NCBI RefSeq assembly: GCF_012027615.1
Contig: NZ_SNUT01000002.1
Coordinates: forward strand, 62,001 to 126,000
Direction: 5' to 3'
From: Thermococcus sp. 21S7
Lineage (GTDB): Archaea; Methanobacteriota_B; Thermococci; Thermococcales; Thermococcaceae
Length of the DNA: 64,000 bases
A model generated the notes under the pieces. That model did no database searches. It saw only the letters and a list, made by a program, of their open reading frames with translations, and had not been told where the DNA came from. Positions within the stretch are counted from its first letter, which is position 1; each line of letters opens with the position of its first letter. A program made the translations under genes and the position numbers. Positions 54,999 through 63,965 of this stretch are shown here, one piece after another.

Positions 54999-56627
54999 AT
55001 GAGTGACTTTGGAATTCTGTCGCTGCTTCCTCCACTGGTGGCCATTGGGCTGGCCATCCTGACGAAGAGGGTGCTGTTCGCTTTGTTTTTTGGAGTGTGG
55101 GTCGGTGGACTGCTGGTGGCCGGAGGGAACCCAATAGGTGCCACTACCGAAACGCTGAAGTGGATAGCATTCAACATAGCATCCGCCTGGGAGGAGAACG
55201 GACAGATTATGACCGACCTCTGGAACACGAGAATTCTCCTCTTTGACGCGCTCATAGGTGCAGGGGTGGCGCTGATATACAAAGCCGGAGGCATGAACGC
55301 CATAGCGAAGGCGGTAACGCGGAAGATTAAAACCAGCCGCGCCGCTTCCCTCATGGCGGCTATCTTCGGGACGATAATATTCTTCGACGATTACACCAAC
55401 ACCATCATAGTCGGCAACACCATGAGGCCAATAACCGACAGGGCAAGGGTTTCAAGGGAGTTCTTAGCTTACGCCGACGATTCCACCGCTGCTCCTGTGG
55501 CGGTTCTGGCGGTCGTCTCCACATGGATTGGCTACGAGCTCGGCCTCCTTAAGGACGCGATAGCGAGCGTCGGTGCGAACATAAGCGCCTACTCCGCCTG
55601 GTTCTCAAGCTGGCCCTACAGGTTCTACCCCATCCTGGCGGTCATCCTCGTCTACCTCGTTGCAATCACCCACAGGCACTACGGCCCGATGCTTCGCGCC
55701 GAGTACCGCGCCAGGACCGAAGGCAAGGTGATGCGCGACGGGGCGCAGCCGATGATGACGACGGAAGTGGACGTTGGAATGCCCATAGAGGGCAAGGAAA
55801 GCGTCTGGGTGTTTATACTTCCGGTTGCGGCGCTCGTCTTCATGACCTTCCTCGGCCTGTGGGTTACCGGCGGAGGCAGCGCCGCTTACGCGAAGGGTGG
55901 CTTCCAGGAGGTCCTGTCCAACGCCGACTCAACGTGGGCCCTCGTCTGGGGTTCGTTCTCCATGGTCATCGTCGCAATGGCCCTCGTTCTGGCGATGAGG
56001 ATAATGAGCCTTGAGGACGTCGAGCACACCCTGGTCGCGGGAATGAAGCAGATGCACTTCGCCATGATGATACTCATCCTTGCATGGAGCATCAAGAGCG
56101 CCTGCGATGCGGTTGGTACGGCCGACTACATAGTCGAGGTGGCCCAGAACGTCCTCTCGCCTGGACTGGTGCCCTTCGTGGTCTTCGTGGTGGCGGCGTT
56201 CATCTCCTTCACGACGGGAACGAGCTGGGGAACCTTCGCCATAATGATGCCGATAGCGGTTCCTCTCTCGTACCAGCTCAGCGGGAGCTTCGGACCTATC
56301 GTCTACGCCAGCATCGCCTCCGTCTTCGCGGGAGGAGTCTTCGGCGACCACTGCTCACCGATCAGCGACACGACCATCATGAGTTCCATGTTCTCAGGCT
56401 GCGACCACATCGACCACGTGAACACCCAGATACCCTACGCCCTCACCGCGGGCTTCGTTGGCGCCCTCATGCTCCTGCTCTTCGCCGCGGGCCTGAGGAA
56501 CGGCTGGGTACTGCTCGTCATCGCGGTACCGCTGCTCGTTGTACTCCACCGCCTCCTCAGCGAATGGTACGGCAAAAGAACCGGAATCCCGCACGGGAAG
56601 GTTCCCATCTACGTTGTGGAGGACTGA
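54999..56627 (+). CDS. NhaC-family Na+/H+ antiporter
   Basis: The 542-residue protein has about 12 membrane segments, with FFDDYTNTIIVGNTMRPITD (about residue 127), YADDSTAAPVAVLAVVSTWIGYELG, SFTTGTSWGTFAIMMPIAVPLSYQ and FGDHCSPISDTTIMSSMFSGCDHIDHV (about residue 447). These are the hallmark motifs of the NhaC/YuiF group. It should exchange Na+ for H+ or a dicarboxylate-linked ion pair; the exact substrate is not certain. Strong inverted repeats upstream suggest regulation. A T-rich tract follows the stop. Confidence 0.85.
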   Translation: MSDFGILSLLPPLVAIGLAILTKRVLFALFFGVWVGGLLVAGGNPIGATTETLKWIAFNIASAWEENGQIMTDLWNTRILLFDALIGAGVALIYKAGGMNAIAKAVTRKIKTSRAASLMAAIFGTIIFFDDYTNTIIVGNTMRPITDRARVSREFLAYADDSTAAPVAVLAVVSTWIGYELGLLKDAIASVGANISAYSAWFSSWPYRFYPILAVILVYLVAITHRHYGPMLRAEYRARTEGKVMRDGAQPMMTTEVDVGMPIEGKESVWVFILPVAALVFMTFLGLWVTGGGSAAYAKGGFQEVLSNADSTWALVWGSFSMVIVAMALVLAMRIMSLEDVEHTLVAGMKQMHFAMMILILAWSIKSACDAVGTADYIVEVAQNVLSPGLVPFVVFVVAAFISFTTGTSWGTFAIMMPIAVPLSYQLSGSFGPIVYASIASVFAGGVFGDHCSPISDTTIMSSMFSGCDHIDHVNTQIPYALTAGFVGALMLLLFAAGLRNGWVLLVIAVPLLVVLHRLLSEWYGKRTGIPHGKVPIYVVED

Positions 56628-56650
56628 CTCCCTCTTTTTTCTTTTGGAAG
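56628..56650 (+). terminator. T-rich terminator after nhaC
   Basis: CTCCCTCTTTTTTCTTTTGG directly after the stop provides a T6 and a T4 run, consistent with archaeal termination. Confidence 0.4.
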
Positions 56651-56717
56651 GGTTCCAAACCAACGGTTTAGGAAACCTTTTTACATAGCTTTTTTTACAA
56701 ATCCTCGGTGAGTGGCG

Positions 56718-57440
56718 GTGAAAACTAAAAGCCACGAGGTAGAACTGCCCCATTCCTGGGAAGGCCTCCAGATGATCCTTAGCGAGCCCGAGAAGACCCT
56801 TCCGTTCTTTCCGTACTTCGAAAGCTTACATGATGATACCGTGAGGTTTAACGTCCCCAGGTTCATATTTGACTTCGGTTACGAGTTCACGCTGGCCCTG
56901 GGATTCAGAAAGAACGCCGCCGTGTACACTTTCACCGGGGAAAAGGGCGTACTCACGGTGACGTTTGAAATGCAGGGGAAGAGGCTCAAAGTAACGGCCA
57001 GCTGGTCAGGGTTCGGTGAACTCCTCATGGGCAAACCGTTGGAAAACTTCGCCAGGGGTATAGCCGAGGCGATAAGGGACTTCTGCAGCGCTCAGGCAGC
57101 CTGCCCTGTGCTGGAACTGGAGTCTGACGAAGGCGTCGTGCATCACGTGACCCCAGAGAGCGCCCCCGCGCTCATAAAGAGAATCGTCTGGGAGCTTAGG
57201 GGTGGGGACTTCGTCCTCGAAGGTGTGTCGGAGAAGGGCATCAGAATCTCCGCAACCGTTATGGGAGGGAGGCTCATTAGACTCACAGCGAGGGACCCGC
57301 TTAACAAAGAAACAGTGGTCGAGGCGGACCTCCCTGTACTGGAGATAAGCCCTGACCTCTTTGAGGGTCTTCCCCTGGATGATACGTTCAGGATAAAAGT
57401 CAGGAGAATTCGGAGGTCTCCTCCGCTATCTCCTCTATAG
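56718..57440 (+). CDS. Conserved protein of unknown function
   Basis: The roughly 240-residue soluble protein starts MKTKSHEVELPHSWEGLQMI and shows two halves of mixed strands and helices. RFIFDFGYEFTLALGFRKNAAVYTF lies in the first and FVLEGVSEKGIRISATVMGGRLIRL in the second, possibly two copies of a lipid-binding-like fold. The family is not certain. GTG 56718 after GGTGAGTGGC is preferred over GTG 56712. The 3' end overlaps the convergent HIT gene by about 40 bases. Confidence 0.65.
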   Translation: MKTKSHEVELPHSWEGLQMILSEPEKTLPFFPYFESLHDDTVRFNVPRFIFDFGYEFTLALGFRKNAAVYTFTGEKGVLTVTFEMQGKRLKVTASWSGFGELLMGKPLENFARGIAEAIRDFCSAQAACPVLELESDEGVVHHVTPESAPALIKRIVWELRGGDFVLEGVSEKGIRISATVMGGRLIRLTARDPLNKETVVEADLPVLEISPDLFEGLPLDDTFRIKVRRIRRSPPLSPL

Positions 57441-57906
57441 CCCTCTTCAGCTCGTCGTAGGCTTCTTCAAGCGACTCAGGGATTACCTTGGTGTCGGCTA
57501 TTACCGGCATGAAGTTCGTGTCCCCGTTCCACCTCGGCACTATGTGGAGGTGCACGTGGTCGTCTATTCCGGCGCCGGCAACGCGGCCGAGGTTCACGCC
57601 CATGTTGAAGCCCTGCGGGTTCATCGTCTTCTTCAGGGCCTTTATCATGAGCTGGGAGAGCCGCATCATCTCAAGAAGCTCGTAGTCGGTTAAATCCTCC
57701 CACCTTCCAACGTGCCGGTAGGGGGCTATCATAACGTGACCGGGATTGTAGGGGTAGTTGTTCATGATTATGAAGCAGTGCTTCCCGCGGTAGAGGATGA
57801 GCCTCTCCTTATCGCGGTTCTCCTTCGGGAAATCGCAGAATATACATCCATCGTGCTTTGGTGAGCGTATGTACTCGATGCGCCACGGTGCCCACATTAT
57901 CTTCAT
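57400..57906 (-). CDS. HIT-family nucleotide hydrolase
   Basis: The 168-residue protein starts MKIMWAPWRIEYIRSPKHDG, has a CIFCDFP zinc-type pair, FIIMNNYPYNPGHVMIAPYRHV and the histidine triad DDHVHLHIVPRW (about residue 117). It resembles the Ap4A-phosphorylase/hydrolase group with the N-terminal MWAPWR motif. It cleaves dinucleoside polyphosphates or nucleoside phosphoramidates. GGGGGTGAGGGA precedes ATG 57906; ATG 57897 is an alternative. Confidence 0.9.
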   Translation of the reverse strand: MKIMWAPWRIEYIRSPKHDGCIFCDFPKENRDKERLILYRGKHCFIIMNNYPYNPGHVMIAPYRHVGRWEDLTDYELLEMMRLSQLMIKALKKTMNPQGFNMGVNLGRVAGAGIDDHVHLHIVPRWNGDTNFMPVIADTKVIPESLEEAYDELKRAIEEIAEETSEFS

Positions 57907-58034
57907 TCCCTCACCCCCAGTGGGAGAAAGGGGGAGGGGTTAAAAGCTTTTTTGAAACTCAGGGTGATGAAGCGGTTCAAATCCAGCCAACAAAGCTTTT
58001 AACTCCATGCCGCTACTCACTCCAGGTGATAGAT

Positions 58035-59270
58035 ATGAAGCAGAGGAAGGGACTTCTCATAATCCTTGACGGTCTCGGGGACAGACCGATAAAGGAGTTC
58101 GGCGGAAAAACTCCGCTTGAGCACGCAAACACACCCAACATGGATGGACTCGCGAGATGGGGCATCCTCGGCCAGCAGGACCCCATAAAGCCCGGCCAGC
58201 CGGCGGGCAGTGACACCGCTCACCTGAGCATCTTCGGCTACGACCCCTACAGGGTCTACCGCGGAAGGGGCTTCCTTGAGGCGCTCGGCGTCGGCCTGGA
58301 CCTCGATGAGGACGACTTAGCTTTCCGCGTAAACTTCGCGACCATCGAGAACGGCGTCATAACTGACAGGCGCGCCGGAAGGATAAGCACTGAGGAAGCC
58401 CACGAGCTGGCGAAGGCCATTCAGGAGGAGGTAAAGCTTCCGGTTGACTTCATCTTCGTTGGAGCGACCGGCCACAGGGCGGTTCTCGTTCTCAAGGGCA
58501 TGGCTTCGGGGTATCGCGTTGGCGAGAACGACCCGCACGAGGCCGGGAAGCCGCCCCACGAGTTCGCCTGGGAGGACGAGGAGAGCAGGCGCGTTGCCGA
58601 GATACTCGACGAGTTCGTCAGACAGGCCCACGAGGTTCTCGAAAGGCACCCCGTCAACGAGGAGCGCAGAAAGGCTGGTAAGCCCGTGGCCAACTACCTC
58701 CTGGTGAGGGGCGCCGGCACCTACCCGGACATTCCGATGAAGTTCACAGAGCAGTGGAAGGTGAAGGCAGCGGCGGTCGTTGCGGTTTCCCTCGTTAAGG
58801 GCGTCGCAAGGGCGATAGGCTTCGACATATACACCCCCGAGGGAGCCACCGGCGAGTACAACACCGACGAGATGGCGAAGGCGAGGAAGGTGGTCGAGCT
58901 CCTCGATGAGTACGACTTCGTCTTCCTGCACTTCAAGCCGACCGATGCAGCGGGCCACGACAACAATCCGAAGCTCAAGGTTGAGATGATAGAGAAGGCC
59001 GACAGGATGATAGGCTACATAGTTGACAAAGTTGACCTTGAGGACGTCGTTATAGCCATAACCGGCGACCATTCAACGCCCTGCGAGGTCATGAACCACA
59101 GCGGCGACCCGGTTCCGGTTCTCATAGCCGGTGGCGGTGTTAGGCCCGACCACACCGAGAGCTTCGGCGAGCGCGAGTGCATGCGCGGCGGCCTCGGCAG
59201 GATAAAGGGCCACGACATAGTGCCGATAATGATGGACCTCATGAACCGCTCCGAGAAGTTCGGGGCTTGA
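58035..59270 (+). CDS. apgM: 2,3-bisphosphoglycerate-independent phosphoglycerate mutase (archaeal type)
   Basis: The 411-residue alkaline phosphatase-superfamily enzyme starts MKQRKGLLIILDGLGDRPIK. It includes PAGSDTAHLSIFGYDPYRVYRGRG with the catalytic serine and AITGDHSTPCEVMNHSGDPVPVLIAGG with metal ligands near residue 345. It interconverts 3- and 2-phosphoglycerate in glycolysis and gluconeogenesis. ATG 58035 follows CCAGGTGATAGAT; the frame's upstream extension to 57858 is antisense to the HIT gene and is rejected. No TATCAC-N5-GTGATA glycolytic motif was seen upstream. Confidence 0.95.
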   Translation: MKQRKGLLIILDGLGDRPIKEFGGKTPLEHANTPNMDGLARWGILGQQDPIKPGQPAGSDTAHLSIFGYDPYRVYRGRGFLEALGVGLDLDEDDLAFRVNFATIENGVITDRRAGRISTEEAHELAKAIQEEVKLPVDFIFVGATGHRAVLVLKGMASGYRVGENDPHEAGKPPHEFAWEDEESRRVAEILDEFVRQAHEVLERHPVNEERRKAGKPVANYLLVRGAGTYPDIPMKFTEQWKVKAAAVVAVSLVKGVARAIGFDIYTPEGATGEYNTDEMAKARKVVELLDEYDFVFLHFKPTDAAGHDNNPKLKVEMIEKADRMIGYIVDKVDLEDVVIAITGDHSTPCEVMNHSGDPVPVLIAGGGVRPDHTESFGERECMRGGLGRIKGHDIVPIMMDLMNRSEKFGA

Positions 59271-59341
59271 GCCCCTTCGCTTTTTTCATAATCCAGAAAC
59301 CTAATTAGCACGAACCTCGATTCTTTCGGTGGTGGGGTACT

Positions 59342-60175
59342 GTGACGGCTTCCAAGGTAATCGATGTTAAAAAGATAGGCGATGACGGCGTTACCTCCAT
59401 TGGAATGGGCACGTGGGGCATCGGTGGAAAGGAGAGCCCGGACTACTCGCGCGACGGGGAGAGCGTCGAGGCCCTGAGGTACGGTCTTGAACTCGGGATT
59501 AACCTCATAGACACGGCTGAGTTCTATGGGGCGGGCCATTCTGAGGAACTTGTGGGTAAGGCTATCAAGGGCTTCGAGAGGGAGGAGCTCTTCATAGTCA
59601 GCAAGGTTTGGCCGACGAACTTCGGCTACGCTAAAGCAAAGAAAGCCGCGAGGGCGAGCGCGAGAAGGCTCGGCACGTACATAGACCTCTACCTGCTCCA
59701 CTGGCCCGGTGAGAGCTGGAGGAAAATCGAGGAGACGCTCCACGCACTCGAAGAACTGGTTGATGGAGGGCTGATCCGCTACATTGGTGTGAGCAACTTC
59801 GACCTTGAGCTTCTCAGGCGTTCCCAGGATGCCATGAGGAAGTATGAGATAGTGGCCAACCAGGTCAAGTACTCGCTCAGTGACAGGTGGCCCGAAACGA
59901 GCGGGCTTCTCGATTACATGAAGCGTGAGGGTATCGCTTTGATGGCATACACTCCCCTTGAAAAGGGCTCCCTCGCGAGGAACCCTTGTTTAGCTGAGAT
60001 TGGACGGAAGTACGGCAAAACCCCCGCCCAGGTCGCGCTCAACTACCTCATCTGGGAGGAGAACGTCGTGGCCATTCCAAAGGCCGGCAGGAAGGAGCAC
60101 GTGGAAGAGAACGCCGGTGCCATGGGCTGGAGGTTGAGTAGGGAAGACCGGGAGAAAGCCAGGAGGTGCCTTTGA
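59342..60175 (+). CDS. Aldo/keto reductase
   Basis: The 277-residue (beta/alpha)8 oxidoreductase starts MTASKVIDVKKIGDDGVTSI. It has the catalytic tetrad in NLIDTAEFYGAGHSEELVG (D, Y), FIVSKVWP (K) and LYLLHWPG (H), and the NADPH site VVAIPKAGRKEHVEENAGA near the C-terminus. The substrate is unknown. The start is GTG 59342 after GGTGGTGGGGT. Its stop overlaps the ATG of a broken aldehyde:ferredoxin oxidoreductase gene, so the two may once have formed a redox operon. Confidence 0.9.
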   Translation: MTASKVIDVKKIGDDGVTSIGMGTWGIGGKESPDYSRDGESVEALRYGLELGINLIDTAEFYGAGHSEELVGKAIKGFEREELFIVSKVWPTNFGYAKAKKAARASARRLGTYIDLYLLHWPGESWRKIEETLHALEELVDGGLIRYIGVSNFDLELLRRSQDAMRKYEIVANQVKYSLSDRWPETSGLLDYMKREGIALMAYTPLEKGSLARNPCLAEIGRKYGKTPAQVALNYLIWEENVVAIPKAGRKEHVEENAGAMGWRLSREDREKARRCL

Positions 60176-60393
60176 TGTACGGATACAAGAACAAGATAGC
60201 GAGAGTGAACCTGACCGAGGGGAAGGTTACCTACGAGGAACTACCCGACGAGGTGATTAGGAAGTTCGTGGGCGGAAAGGGCCTCGGCTAGTTCTACAGG
60301 CTCAGGGGATGGCACGAGGAGCTCGGCTATCCGGAGTTCAGGGAAGACGCGGAGAGGGCTTTGGAGGTCGTGAGGAAGAGAATGGGGGCTTAG
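60175..60393 (+). pseudogene. Aldehyde:ferredoxin oxidoreductase remnant with internal deletion
   Basis: The first 38 codons read MYGYKNKIARVNLTEGKVTY and continue to KFVGGKGLG, the start of tungsten aldehyde:ferredoxin oxidoreductases. A TAG stop at 60289-60291 follows. Then, still in the same frame, FYRLRGWHEELGYPEFREDA continues to a TAG at 60391, which matches the C-terminal YYxLRGW tail of the family. About 500 central codons with the pterin and iron-sulphur sites are missing. The gene was evidently deleted internally and then acquired, or retained at the junction, a stop. Confidence 0.75.
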
Positions 60394-61184
60394 TGCCCCT
60401 CAAGCATCTTTTTTAAGGTCTCATCGTCAGGGACTGTGTCAAAGTGATACGTTTCAGCGGGCATCAGATAGGTTTCCGAGCCCACACGGTAAACGAGTAT
60501 CGGCCTGATGACGTAGAGGCTTCCAAGTTTTGTCGTGTTGACGAGCGTAAATGTAACGTTGGCCATCTGATTGGGGAGAATCTTTACAGGTCTAAAGCTC
60601 TCAAGCCGGAAGTCGGAGAGGTTAAAGGTAACGTTCAGAACTTCCACCGGCTCGCTCAGTGGGTTGAGGATGGCATAGCTGAAGAGAACCTCCCGCGGAG
60701 GCTCTGACCCCGATGAGCCGCCGATGTACTGGGTTATAACTGGCATCTCAGGTTCTGGCCTTAGTATGACGACCTCAACTCTCCCAAGGGGCACCCTCTT
60801 GGAGCGGTTTCCCCGAAGGAGTTCAACGTAAGCACCGTTCAGAACGCACCTGCCCGGCTTTCCAAGGGTCAGTGTCACGTGAATTATGGCCTTTCTGAGC
60901 TCCCCTCTTTGGGGAAGTTCCGTTAGGCCTACGTTTCCTGCCTTAACGCAGGACGGGAAACCGCCCACTCTGAAGGTGCCGCTAAAGTTGCCGTTCCCCG
61001 CCTTTATCCAGTAGAGGTGGAGTTCCACTGTTTCGTTTGGATAGCCGGCGATGTAGCCGGTTACGTTGGAGATGAAGAGCTCTCCTTGTAAGGGGGTTTG
61101 ACTTTTGTGTGTAAAAAATATAGTATAATAAAACAAGATTAAAAGTATCCCTAACCCTATAACAAACATGCTTGTGTTTCTCAT
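60390..61184 (-). CDS. Membrane-anchored extracytoplasmic protein, unknown
   Basis: The 264-residue protein starts MRNTSMFVIGLGILLILFYY, a signal-anchor. The rest is a beta-rich exported region with two cysteines (PSCVKAG and GRCVLNG), several Asn-X-Ser/Thr sequons and an EPVEVLNVTFNLSDF Ig-like segment. NVTGYIAGYPNETV resembles NVTGYVTGFPEVDV in the S-layer neighbour at 25056-25832. It overlaps the upstream secreted-protein gene by 4 bases, so the two work together. The first part of the gene is AT-rich. Family unknown. Confidence 0.7.
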   Translation of the reverse strand: MRNTSMFVIGLGILLILFYYTIFFTHKSQTPLQGELFISNVTGYIAGYPNETVELHLYWIKAGNGNFSGTFRVGGFPSCVKAGNVGLTELPQRGELRKAIIHVTLTLGKPGRCVLNGAYVELLRGNRSKRVPLGRVEVVILRPEPEMPVITQYIGGSSGSEPPREVLFSYAILNPLSEPVEVLNVTFNLSDFRLESFRPVKILPNQMANVTFTLVNTTKLGSLYVIRPILVYRVGSETYLMPAETYHFDTVPDDETLKKMLEGH

Positions 61185-61729
61185 CGGTTACCATCTCTTC
61201 TTATTACTGGAAAATAGAAGCGCTTCCATTTTAGAACATACACAGTAGCAGTCTCTCCAGCATATGTTCGCCCATCAATGTGGACATAGTGTCTTTGGAC
61301 AACTCTGTATTTGTCATATACATTAGCATAAAAAATTTCAACATATTGACCATTATATTGGACAATTGCTCGATATCCCGCTACACGGGTAAAACTTTTA
61401 GTTACATCAAATCCTACTTCAATACTCAATGTATCAACAGTTACTTTTAAATTTCCATAATATCTATTAGACACTGTAACTGGTGTATCACACACTACAT
61501 AGTCTCCTTGAGTTCCACCCCGTGGGGGAGTAGAAGCACATGAAGTCCAATCCGAATCATAATATTCACCAAGATACGTGACACTTTCCACTTTCCAGTA
61601 TTCCCAATAACCTCCTGCATCTTGAGGTTGTACCTTTTTAGGTGAGGTTGCGCTGGCATTCACGTTTCCTGCCATAACCCCAACCATCAGCAGTCCCAAG
61701 AGGACTGCCAACATAGGCTTCCATCTCAA
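61181..61729 (-). CDS. Secreted protein of unknown function, AT-rich gene
   Basis: Starting at TTG 61729, five bases after GGAGGTGA, the roughly 182-residue product has a signal peptide MRWKPMLAVLLGLLMVGVMA with cleavage near NASA. The mature part is rich in aromatic residues (GGYWEYWKVESVTYLGEYY), has two cysteines (SDWTSCAST, YVVCDTP) and beta-rich GFDVTKSFTRVAGY and YVEIFYANVYDKY segments. These recall bacterial secreted toxin/bacteriocin-like beta proteins, but only loosely. Base composition is far more AT-rich than neighbours, suggesting transfer. Starts further upstream (61768) are less likely. Confidence 0.65.
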   Translation of the reverse strand: MRWKPMLAVLLGLLMVGVMAGNVNASATSPKKVQPQDAGGYWEYWKVESVTYLGEYYDSDWTSCASTPPRGGTQGDYVVCDTPVTVSNRYYGNLKVTVDTLSIEVGFDVTKSFTRVAGYRAIVQYNGQYVEIFYANVYDKYRVVQRHYVHIDGRTYAGETATVYVLKWKRFYFPVIRRDGNR

Positions 61730-61928
61730 GTAGTTCACCTCCAGAGAGTTTTCATAACACCTATGCATGTTCTGGTATATAAGCTTTTTCTTTTACTATT
61801 GGTAAAATTTTTTCCTTTTTTTTTCGAGTATAAATTTATTTAGAGTTGAATTTTACGATGAGAATAAGCCAAAAGAAAGAAGAGTAATCGAGTAAGCTAG
61901 TGAATACATCAGAACAAAAAGCGAAAGG
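61730..61928. other. AT-rich intergenic region with promoter-like sequence
   Basis: This stretch has long A/T runs. On the minus strand AAAAGCTTATATACC (about 61775-61789) is a good TATA element for the secreted-protein gene. A run of nine or more T residues near 61813-61824 (plus) is an A-run on the minus strand. No further gene, repeat or RNA was recognised. Confidence 0.4.
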
Positions 61929-62654
61929 TCACCCCTTCAAAAACGCCTCTACGAGATTCCTCGTCTCGTTGAAGGCCTCAAGCGGAACTCCCTTGGGCAG
62001 GCCGCCTATCTCTCCATTTACGTCCTTGAGGACGCCCTCTCCGGCGCCGAGGAACATTCCCTCGCTGACGATTCCACGGAAGTTGGCCGGCGGGAGTAAC
62101 GCGACAGCCACGCGGTTCCCTTCCTTCACTGTCATGTCGTTGGTGACGACGGTAATAGCTCTATCTCCGATGTTCACGTTGGTAACTAGCAATCGGTCAG
62201 CGTTCGGGTGCTTGCCGACGCTCATAACCTCGCCGACCTTTATATCAACTGCTATGACCGGGTCGTTTATCTTCCCAAGGGCGAGGCGCTTGTCGAGGCC
62301 GAGGATTGTGTTGAGGAAGAAGCGGACTTTAGCCACCTGCTCCTCGACCTTCTCGCGCTCGCTCTTATCCGCCAGGCTGATGAACTTGTGGTGCCAGTCC
62401 TCTCCTCCAAGGGCCTCGATTATGCCGCTGGCCTTCTCCTTCAGGGCCTTCATCTGCGGTGTCTCAATCAGCTCCTTCGGCTCCACGTAGCTGTACCTCA
62501 TCGCCTGTATCTCCGGAATCATCTCCTTCGCCAGCTGAATCGCTCCCTTCTTGTTCCACTTCCCCTTGAACTTCGCGTGCTCCACCGTCTTCAGGAACAG
62601 CTCCACCGCCTTCTCCGCCACCAGTAAGCGGTAATCCTTGCTCGTGTCCCACAT
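61929..62654 (-). CDS. tRNA-binding (EMAP-II/ARC1-like OB-fold) domain protein
   Basis: The 241-residue protein starts [20 protein letters not shown] with a helical region to about residue 125. An OB-fold domain follows with [37 protein letters not shown] and [19 protein letters not shown], typical of the tRNA-binding module in MetRS-beta, Arc1p and Trbp111. It probably binds tRNA structure, perhaps as a synthetase cofactor. GGAGGGTGAGAATT precedes ATG 62654; the start lies inside the end of the preceding gene's frame. Confidence 0.85.
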   Translation of the reverse strand: MWDTSKDYRLLVAEKAVELFLKTVEHAKFKGKWNKKGAIQLAKEMIPEIQAMRYSYVEPKELIETPQMKALKEKASGIIEALGGEDWHHKFISLADKSEREKVEEQVAKVRFFLNTILGLDKRLALGKINDPVIAVDIKVGEVMSVGKHPNADRLLVTNVNIGDRAITVVTNDMTVKEGNRVAVALLPPANFRGIVSEGMFLGAGEGVLKDVNGEIGGLPKGVPLEAFNETRNLVEAFLKG

Positions 62655-63705
62655 AATTCTCACCCTCCAGTTCCTCTAAAACGCGGTTCTTAACGCTTTC
62701 GTCCCTTATTCCCGCGGCTATCGAACGGGCCCTGGCTTCATCGCCCCAGCGGGCGTGGGCCAGGGCCACCTCCCCAAGGAGCTCCGACGCTATCTTATCG
62801 TCCCTGATAACCCCTGCCAGAATCAGCGGCTCATCCAGGAATCCTATGCGGAGGAAGCGCCTAGCTATCCCCTCCAGCTCCCTGTCGGTCGGCCTGAACT
62901 TGCCCACGAAGATTATCTCAAGGGCGTCGTCGAAGACCCTCCTGCCGAGCCTCGGCTGCTCGTGGAGGTAGAGCCAGTATGCCAGCTCAAGCATGGCTAC
63001 GGCTCTTCCCTCAAGCGGGAGGAAGCGCATCATTGAAATCGCGGGCTCTACCTCCCCCTTCTCAAGGAGCTCCTCCACCGCCGCTTTGCCCCTCTTCAAA
63101 ACGTCCTTTATCAGCTCCATCTTGTCCTCAATGTGCTTTGCCTGGAGTTTGAAGAATATCGAGGCGTAAACGTCCCGGGCAAGCTCGTAGAATCCCAGGG
63201 CCATTTCGTTGGGTACCTCGTCGGCGCTCTTCTCAATCAGCCGGGCGACCTTTATGAGCGATGACGTTGCCGCCGATGACAGCCCCCGCGAGGCCTGGAG
63301 GAGCTCTACGGCCTCCCTGAAAAGCCTCAAGCCATCTTTATAGCGGTCCGAGAGGACAAGGTTCCTTCCTATTCCTGCCAGCACCTCTCCCCTTACCCTC
63401 GGAGAGTCTATGCTCCCCGCGATGCCCACGGCGTTTTCAAAGTACGCCTCCGCGTCCCTGTCCCGGTCAAGCGTGTAGAGCGCCCTTCCGAGGATGGAAT
63501 ACGCTAAGGCCTTCTCCGGCGTTCCACCCACTGATTCAAGCGTATCCAGCATGTGGCTTAGGACTTCGTCCCGCGGAAAGGCCGTCAGGACTTCGGTTAA
63601 GGCTATCAGGCGCTTTATCCGGTCTCCGATACCCAGCGCATTCCTCAGTGCGTTTTTATAGTCCCCTTTGGATAGGTAAAGCTCCACGGCCTCCACGAGA
63701 ACCAC
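62464..63705 (-). CDS. Helical-repeat (TPR-like) protein with odd C-terminal extension
   Basis: The 413-residue product consists mainly of paired helices with a TPR-like pattern ([56 protein letters not shown]). It is probably a protein-interaction scaffold. The coherent part ends with [15 protein letters not shown] at about 62655. The frame then runs another 60 or so codons, Gly/Glu-rich and low in complexity, antagonistically overlapping the tRNA-binding gene on the same strand. A shift to another frame would stop at TGA in GGGTGAG. This suggests a lost stop, frameshift or sequencing error. GTG 63705 (or TTG 63708) fits a leaderless start after TATA near 63733. Confidence 0.65.
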   Translation of the reverse strand: MVLVEAVELYLSKGDYKNALRNALGIGDRIKRLIALTEVLTAFPRDEVLSHMLDTLESVGGTPEKALAYSILGRALYTLDRDRDAEAYFENAVGIAGSIDSPRVRGEVLAGIGRNLVLSDRYKDGLRLFREAVELLQASRGLSSAATSSLIKVARLIEKSADEVPNEMALGFYELARDVYASIFFKLQAKHIEDKMELIKDVLKRGKAAVEELLEKGEVEPAISMMRFLPLEGRAVAMLELAYWLYLHEQPRLGRRVFDDALEIIFVGKFRPTDRELEGIARRFLRIGFLDEPLILAGVIRDDKIASELLGEVALAHARWGDEARARSIAAGIRDESVKNRVLEELEGENYVGHEQGLPLTGGGEGGGAVPEDGGAREVQGEVEQEGSDSAGEGDDSGDTGDEVQLRGAEGAD

Positions 63706-63746
63706 CAACCGCTGGAAGTAGGGGACGAAAGTAAAAAAGGCTATCG

Positions 63747-63965
63747 CTAACCCTTGACCTTCTTATCCCAGTTCTCAAGCATCGTGTCGAGCGCCAAGAG
63801 GCTGTTGAGCCTCAGGCGAACCTTCCGGTTCTCCCAGTCTATGGAACCCTTGAACTCGTTGAGCAGGGCGAAGACCTTTTCAGCCTCTTTCCCCGGAAGG
63901 TTCCTCCCGTAGAACTCCTCACCGCAGTGGGGGCACTTGAAGACGAAACTTTCGAAGGTTTCCAT
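63747..63965 (-). CDS. Small zinc-binding protein, unknown
   Basis: The 72-residue protein starts METFESFVFKCPHCGEEFYG with a single CPHCG knuckle, followed by two helices (GKEAEKVFALLNEFKG, LNSLLALDTMLENWDKKVKG). A lone CxxC would need dimerisation or extra ligands to bind zinc. No family recognised. It is upstream of the helical-repeat gene on the same strand, 40 bases away. Confidence 0.6.
   Translation of the reverse strand: METFESFVFKCPHCGEEFYGRNLPGKEAEKVFALLNEFKGSIDWENRKVRLRLNSLLALDTMLENWDKKVKG

Noticed and set aside
57958-57990. GGTTCAAATCC near GGTGATGA, resembling a tRNA T-loop or a C/D box RNA
   Set aside because: No acceptor or anticodon stem can be folded around it and there is no CTGA box downstream.
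60289-60291. In-frame TAG read as pyrrolysine
   Set aside because: Thermococcales are not known to encode pyrrolysine and most of the enzyme is missing on either side, so a stop at a deletion junction is simpler.
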